From: Nitrospirota bacterium | GTDB lineage: Bacteria; Nitrospirota; Nitrospiria; Nitrospirales; Nitrospiraceae | Reading direction: 5' to 3' | Length of the DNA stretch: 8,600 bases | NCBI GenBank assembly: GCA_016201805.1 | Contig: JACQCB010000163.1 | Coordinates: 1-8,600, forward strand | Shown: piece after piece, positions 6,265 to 8,600 of the stretch | Layout of the letters: the number at the start of each line of letters is the position of its first letter | How positions within the stretch are numbered: position 1 is the first letter of the stretch | The notes under the pieces: generated by a model | Seen by the model: the letters and a program-made list of their open reading frames with translations, nothing else | Told to the model about the DNA's origin: nothing | The model's database searches: none | Program-made: the position numbers and the translations under genes

Positions 6265-6889
6265 AAACGGGTTTGGCGGTCAGCCGCATGATCAGGGCGT
6301 AGAGGGCGCAGAGGAGGACCGCGAAGCCTCCGACCCAGATCGATCGCTCGCGCAGGACTTTCACCAGCAACGCCGGGTCCTTCACCAATTCAGGTTGATC
6401 CCCCAGGATATGGCCTCCGAACCAGGCCAGGACCCAGCACCACAGACCGGCCCCCACAATCGTCATCAGACTATACAGCCCGAACGGCATGCGCACGATC
6501 CCGGCCGGAATCCCAATCAAATGTCGGACGACCGGAACGAGCCTGGCGAAAAAGACGCCGCCCGCTTCATAGCGGGCCAGCCACCGCTCGGCCCTCAGCA
6601 ACTTGTCCTCCGGGCAGAACATATATTTGCCATAGCGAAGGAGCAAGGGACGTCCCAGCCACCGGGCTGCCCAGTACGTAATGGCGGCGCCCAGATAGCT
6701 GCCGACCGTCCCGGCCAGCACGACGCCGGTCAAACTATAGCGCCCCTGTGCCGCCCAATAGGCGGCGGGGGGGATGACGACTTCGCTGGGGATCGGCACG
6801 ATGGAGCTTTCCATCGCCATCAAGAGAACAATCCCCGGATAACCCCAATCGTTGACCCACTGAAACCAGATGCCGATCCATTGCTGCAT
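6257..6889 (-). CDS. DedA/SNARE-associated family inner-membrane protein
   Basis: The product from the ATG at 6889 is 210 residues with several hydrophobic segments. It carries the DedA landmarks: MESSIVPIPSEVVIPP at 26-41 (Glu27, Glu36), FARLVPVVRHLIGIPAGIVRM at 114-134 (Arg116, Arg122, Arg133), and a following G-x3-W membrane segment. DedA proteins are inner-membrane transporters needed for envelope integrity and proton-motive-force homeostasis, and some members recycle undecaprenyl phosphate across the membrane. Which substrate this one moves cannot be told from sequence. The frame extends to an ATG at 6970, but the preferred start is 6889. AAAGG lies seven bases upstream of it, a TACAAT -10 box lies between the two starts, and the extra 27 residues do not look like DedA. 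The gene is divergent from the 61-residue gene at 7055 and convergent with the c-di-GMP enzyme. Confidence 0.88.
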   Translation of the reverse strand: MQQWIGIWFQWVNDWGYPGIVLLMAMESSIVPIPSEVVIPPAAYWAAQGRYSLTGVVLAGTVGSYLGAAITYWAARWLGRPLLLRYGKYMFCPEDKLLRAERWLARYEAGGVFFARLVPVVRHLIGIPAGIVRMPFGLYSLMTIVGAGLWCWVLAWFGGHILGDQPELVKDPALLVKVLRERSIWVGGFAVLLCALYALIMRLTAKPVSR

Positions 6890-6922
6890 GAAGATGCCTT
6901 TCCCAGGTTGAACCGAGCGGCG

Positions 6923-6951
6923 ATTGTACGAAAACGGAGCCGACAAAGCCA
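6923..6951 (-). promoter_or_regulatory. Candidate promoter of the DedA gene
   Basis: Read on the minus strand, TACAAT occupies 6928-6923 (five of six -10 bases) with TGGCTT 17 bp upstream (6951-6946) as a weak -35. The predicted transcription start near 6916 gives a 27-nt leader to the ATG at 6889. This excludes the longer frame that begins at 6970. Confidence 0.4.
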
Positions 6952-6964
6952 GGGCAGTTGCCCC

Positions 6965-6994
6965 TTGCATCGTACCCCTGAAATTCAGTACAAT
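6965..6994 (+). promoter_or_regulatory. Candidate promoter of the 61-residue gene
   Basis: TTGCAT at 6965-6970 and TACAAT at 6989-6994 are separated by 18 bp. The -10 matches five of six bases and the -35 has the invariant TTG. Transcription would start near 7001, leaving a leader of about 54 nt that ends in a strong ribosome binding site. Confidence 0.45.
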
Positions 6995-7054
6995 CTGTGC
7001 GGCTTGTTTGTTGCTTTCTGTTCCGAAGGCGTCACGTCATAGGGAGGGTCTCAC

Positions 7055-7240
7055 ATGAGCAGGAAAGTCTGGGGAATCATCGGTGCCTGCGGGTCGGTCC
7101 TGTTAAGCGCATCCCTCGTCCTGGCCAATGAACCCAAGGGTGGCGCGCCGGACTACAGCGGCGTCACGGGCATATACTATACGATTATCGGCCTGATTCT
7201 CGCCTACGGCGTCTACGACACCTTCTTCAAAAAATCCTGA
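7055..7240 (+). CDS. Small exported/membrane protein of unknown function (61 aa)
   Basis: I do not recognise the family. The 61-residue product starts MSRKVWGIIG, with a positively charged N-end, a hydrophobic core at about 5-22, and a possible signal-peptidase cut after VLA at residue 24. A short polar stretch (NEPKGGAPDYSG) follows, then a second hydrophobic helix at about 38-54 (GIYYTIIGLILAYGVYD), and the chain ends FFKKS. It is therefore either a processed one-helix inner-membrane protein or an unprocessed two-helix hairpin. Evidence that the gene is real includes GGAGGG at 7043-7048 with six-base spacing, a candidate promoter, a strong hairpin after the stop, and coherent topology. It stands alone between a divergent DedA gene and a convergent esterase gene. 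Its size resembles the tiny accessory subunits of membrane complexes, but no partner is visible in this window. Confidence 0.8.
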   Translation: MSRKVWGIIGACGSVLLSASLVLANEPKGGAPDYSGVTGIYYTIIGLILAYGVYDTFFKKS

Positions 7241-7263
7241 TTCGTTCTCTCTCTTCAACGCGC

Positions 7264-7317
7264 ACCCAGCCGACGCGCATGATCGGATCACGATCCGACC
7301 TGCGCGGCCGGCTGGGT
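7264..7317. terminator. Long three-segment hairpin between convergent genes
   Basis: Three nested stems form one arm: ACCCAGCCG (7264-7272) with CGGCTGGGT (7309-7317), CGCGCA (7274-7279) with TGCGCG (7301-7306), and TCGGAT (7283-7288) with ATCCGA (7293-7298) around a CACG loop. That makes 21 base pairs broken only by small internal loops. It lies 23 bp after the 61-residue gene and 40 bp before the stop of the convergent esterase gene, so it can end transcription from both sides. The T-rich tail on the plus strand is weak (CTGCTTTCG). Confidence 0.65.
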
Positions 7318-7357
7318 CTGCTTTCGCAATGCGCATCATCCTCCCTGACTTCTCACA

Positions 7358-8152
7358 TCACCCACGCGGAGCTTTCACAAGCAACGGCTCCAAGACCGGC
7401 ATCAGGTGGTCCACAATGACCCGATACCCATCCCCCGTCGGATGTATGCCGTCGGCTTGATTGAGCGCCGCCTTCGCCGCGACCCCTTCCAGAAAAAACG
7501 GCAGGTAGGGCAGCCGATAGCGTCGCGCCAATTCGGGATAAAGCGCGGTAAAACGCTCGGTGTAGTCAGCGCCGTAGTTGGGAGGCAGCTTCAGCCCCGC
7601 CAGCACCACGGTGACTCCGGCTGCTCCTAGCCGCTTGACGATCTCTTCGAGGTTGGCGCGAGTCTGCTTCAATGCCAACCCGCGCAGCCCATCGTTGGCG
7701 CCCAAGACCAGGATCACAATGTCAGGCCGGCTCTTGAGTACCCAGTCGATCCGCCGCACCCCGCCAGCGGTGGTGTCTCCGCTGACGCCGGCATTAATCA
7801 CGCGGTAGCGATACCCGGCTTGATCCAGTGTCCGTTGTAATTGAGCCGGGTAGGATTCTTCCGCCGATACCCCGAACCCTGCCGTGAGACTATCCCCAAA
7901 GGCCACGATCTTGGGCAAGTTGATGCGAGGTTGTTCGCGATTGCGGCCTGGCTGGCTTGTGACATCGGTCCCAAGTCGCTGGCCGAATCCCTCCTTCGGC
8001 AGGGCGGAAGCCGACGGGGGCGGAGTAACACTGCTCGGTGTCGAGACAGATTCAGACGACTGCTCGCATCCGATCAAACCGAGACAGAGGACTCCCAGCA
8101 AAAAACTCCGGAGGACTTCTCGTTGAAATATGTACGGCGTCTCAAAAAGCAT
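7358..8152 (-). CDS. SGNH/GDSL-type esterase lipoprotein (TesA/arylesterase-like)
   Basis: The 264-residue product has a lipoprotein signal with lipobox LIGC (Cys29), then a Ser/Pro-rich tether to about residue 78, then a TesA-like SGNH hydrolase. All four blocks are present: FGDSLT at 85-90 (nucleophile Ser88), NAGVSGDTTAGG at 120-131 (oxyanion Gly125), GANDG at 151-155 (Asn153) and DGIHP at 234-238 (Asp234, His237). E. coli TesA is a periplasmic thioesterase/lysophospholipase/arylesterase. The substrate here is not determinable. The lipid anchor and tether differ from TesA, which is soluble. The frame has an in-frame TGA eleven codons upstream and ATG 8152 is the only start, yet no Shine-Dalgarno sits at normal distance (GGAGGA is 17 bases away). 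A -10-like box ends six bases before the ATG, so the mRNA may be leaderless. It is divergent from the ABC ATPase gene at 8206, as tesA is from ybbA. Confidence 0.9.
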   Translation of the reverse strand: MLFETPYIFQREVLRSFLLGVLCLGLIGCEQSSESVSTPSSVTPPPSASALPKEGFGQRLGTDVTSQPGRNREQPRINLPKIVAFGDSLTAGFGVSAEESYPAQLQRTLDQAGYRYRVINAGVSGDTTAGGVRRIDWVLKSRPDIVILVLGANDGLRGLALKQTRANLEEIVKRLGAAGVTVVLAGLKLPPNYGADYTERFTALYPELARRYRLPYLPFFLEGVAAKAALNQADGIHPTGDGYRVIVDHLMPVLEPLLVKAPRG

Positions 8153-8156
8153 ACAG

Positions 8157-8162
8157 TATAAT
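8157..8162 (+). promoter_or_regulatory. Consensus -10 box upstream of the ABC ATPase gene
   Basis: TATAAT at 8157-8162 is a perfect -10 hexamer in a short AT-rich patch. No convincing -35 lies 16-18 bp upstream (the region reads TACGGCGT), so an activator may be needed. A start near 8169 would give a leader of about 37 nt before the ATG at 8206. Confidence 0.4.
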
Positions 8163-8186
8163 AAAGCCGTCCTCCGGGTCTTTCAC
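8158..8186 (-). promoter_or_regulatory. Candidate promoter of the esterase lipoprotein gene
   Basis: On the minus strand, GTGAAA (8186-8181) and TATTAT (8163-8158) are spaced by 17 bp. Each matches four or more consensus positions. Transcription would start at about 8151-8152, at the A of the ATG, implying a leaderless or nearly leaderless message. The -10 overlaps the plus-strand TATAAT. Confidence 0.35.
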
Positions 8187-8205
8187 GAACTTTGTCAAGG
8201 ATACC

Positions 8206-8600
8206 ATGATCTCGGTCAATCACCTCGTCATGCGCCTCGCCGCCGGGGGCCGCGCCATCACCATCCTGGACAACATCTCTCTTGAGATCCCGAACAAGCA
8301 GATGATCGCCATCGTCGGCCCCTCCGGAAGCGGTAAATCCACCTTGCTGGGTTTGATCGCCGGGTTGGATAAACCCACCTCCGGATCGATCCTGTTGGAC
8401 GGAGTGGAGATCACGGCTCTGGCCGAGAGCGACATGGCCCGCTACAGGAGACAGAACATTGGGTACATCTTTCAATCCTTCCATCTGATCCCCACGCTGA
8501 CCGCCTTGGAGAATGCAGCAGTGCCGCTGGAGCTGAACGGCAACCCCAAGGCCAGGGAACGCGCGGCGGAATTGCTTGTGTCGGTCGGACTGGGAGACCG
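8206..8600 (+). CDS. ABC transporter ATPase, LolD/YbbA/MacB type (3' end outside window)
   Basis: The frame from ATG 8206 is open to the window end (131 codons plus two bases) and encodes the N-terminal half of an ABC ATPase. Walker A is GPSGSGKST at 38-46 (Lys44). The Q-loop is IGYIFQSFHLIPTLTALEN at 85-103 (Gln90), the form typical of the LolD/MacB/FtsE/YbbA group, which works with FtsX-like permeases on lipoproteins, peptides or other envelope substrates. The signature motif, Walker B and H-loop lie beyond the edge. AAGGA at 8197-8201 is four bases before the ATG, slightly close but usable. The head-to-head neighbour is a TesA-like esterase, which favours the YbbA assignment over LolD. In E. 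coli ybbA is followed by the large permease gene ybbP, and a similar gene would be expected just past the window. Nothing suggests a frameshift or truncation other than the edge. Confidence 0.92.
   Translation, partial: MISVNHLVMRLAAGGRAITILDNISLEIPNKQMIAIVGPSGSGKSTLLGLIAGLDKPTSGSILLDGVEITALAESDMARYRRQNIGYIFQSFHLIPTLTALENAAVPLELNGNPKARERAAELLVSVGLGD

Noticed and set aside
6395..7042. A 215-codon plus-strand frame opposite the DedA gene
   Set aside because: Pro/Gln/His/Asp-rich product typical of antisense frames; the minus frame encodes clear DedA motifs.
8193..8198. A perfect TTGACA -35 hexamer on the minus strand upstream of the esterase gene
   Set aside because: No -10-like sequence lies 16-18 bp downstream (the position reads GGAGGA), and it overlaps the ribosome binding site of the ABC gene; probably chance.
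1..8600. CRISPR array, insertion sequence, integrase, tRNA, rRNA or riboswitch
   Set aside because: No regularly spaced repeats, terminal inverted repeats with transposase, cloverleaf or known riboswitch core were seen; intergenic gaps are short and explained by promoters and hairpins.

Overview
The window is about 60% GC, densely coded, and reads as an ordinary chromosomal segment of a Gram-negative bacterium. Support for this comes from two exported or lipid-anchored envelope proteins (a ChaN-like protein with a signal peptide and an SGNH lipoprotein), a periplasmic CxxCH haem site that needs cytochrome c maturation, and sigma70-like -10 boxes (TACAAT, TATAAT). The gene repertoire would fit a Nitrospira-like organism, but that is an impression from gene style and not a demonstrated assignment. 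I see no mobile element, CRISPR array, tRNA or rRNA.

Layout. Positions 1-111 probably hold the first 37 codons of an unrecognised minus-strand gene that leaves the window. Next come three plus-strand genes: a ChaN/DUF399 exported haem-binding-type protein (239-1222), a tandem CDGSH iron-sulfur protein (1336-1575) and an AlkA/Mag-type 3-methyladenine DNA glycosylase (1656-2309). GC-rich hairpins follow these genes and none has a clear U-tract.

The centre (2481-6235) is a compact plus-strand signalling operon. It encodes a membrane histidine kinase whose periplasmic DUF3365/Tll0287-like sensor carries a CVGCH c-type haem motif, an Rcp1/CheY-like single-domain response regulator, and a REC-GGDEF-EAL protein with both c-di-GMP domains apparently intact. 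Gene gaps are 25 and 4 nt. The simplest reading is that a haem-based redox or gas signal in the periplasm is passed by phosphotransfer to c-di-GMP metabolism. This is the most interesting system here.

The right third holds a minus-strand DedA membrane protein (best start 6889, not 6970) that converges on the operon. Divergent from it is a small plus-strand gene for a 61-residue exported or membrane protein with a strong ribosome binding site and its own candidate promoter (7055-7240). A long three-part hairpin (7264-7317) separates it from a convergent SGNH/GDSL esterase lipoprotein (7358-8152, minus). Divergent from the esterase, across a 53-bp AT-rich gap, an ABC ATPase of the LolD/YbbA type begins at 8206 and is cut by the window end. 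This head-to-head esterase/ABC pair matches the tesA-ybbA arrangement known from E. coli.
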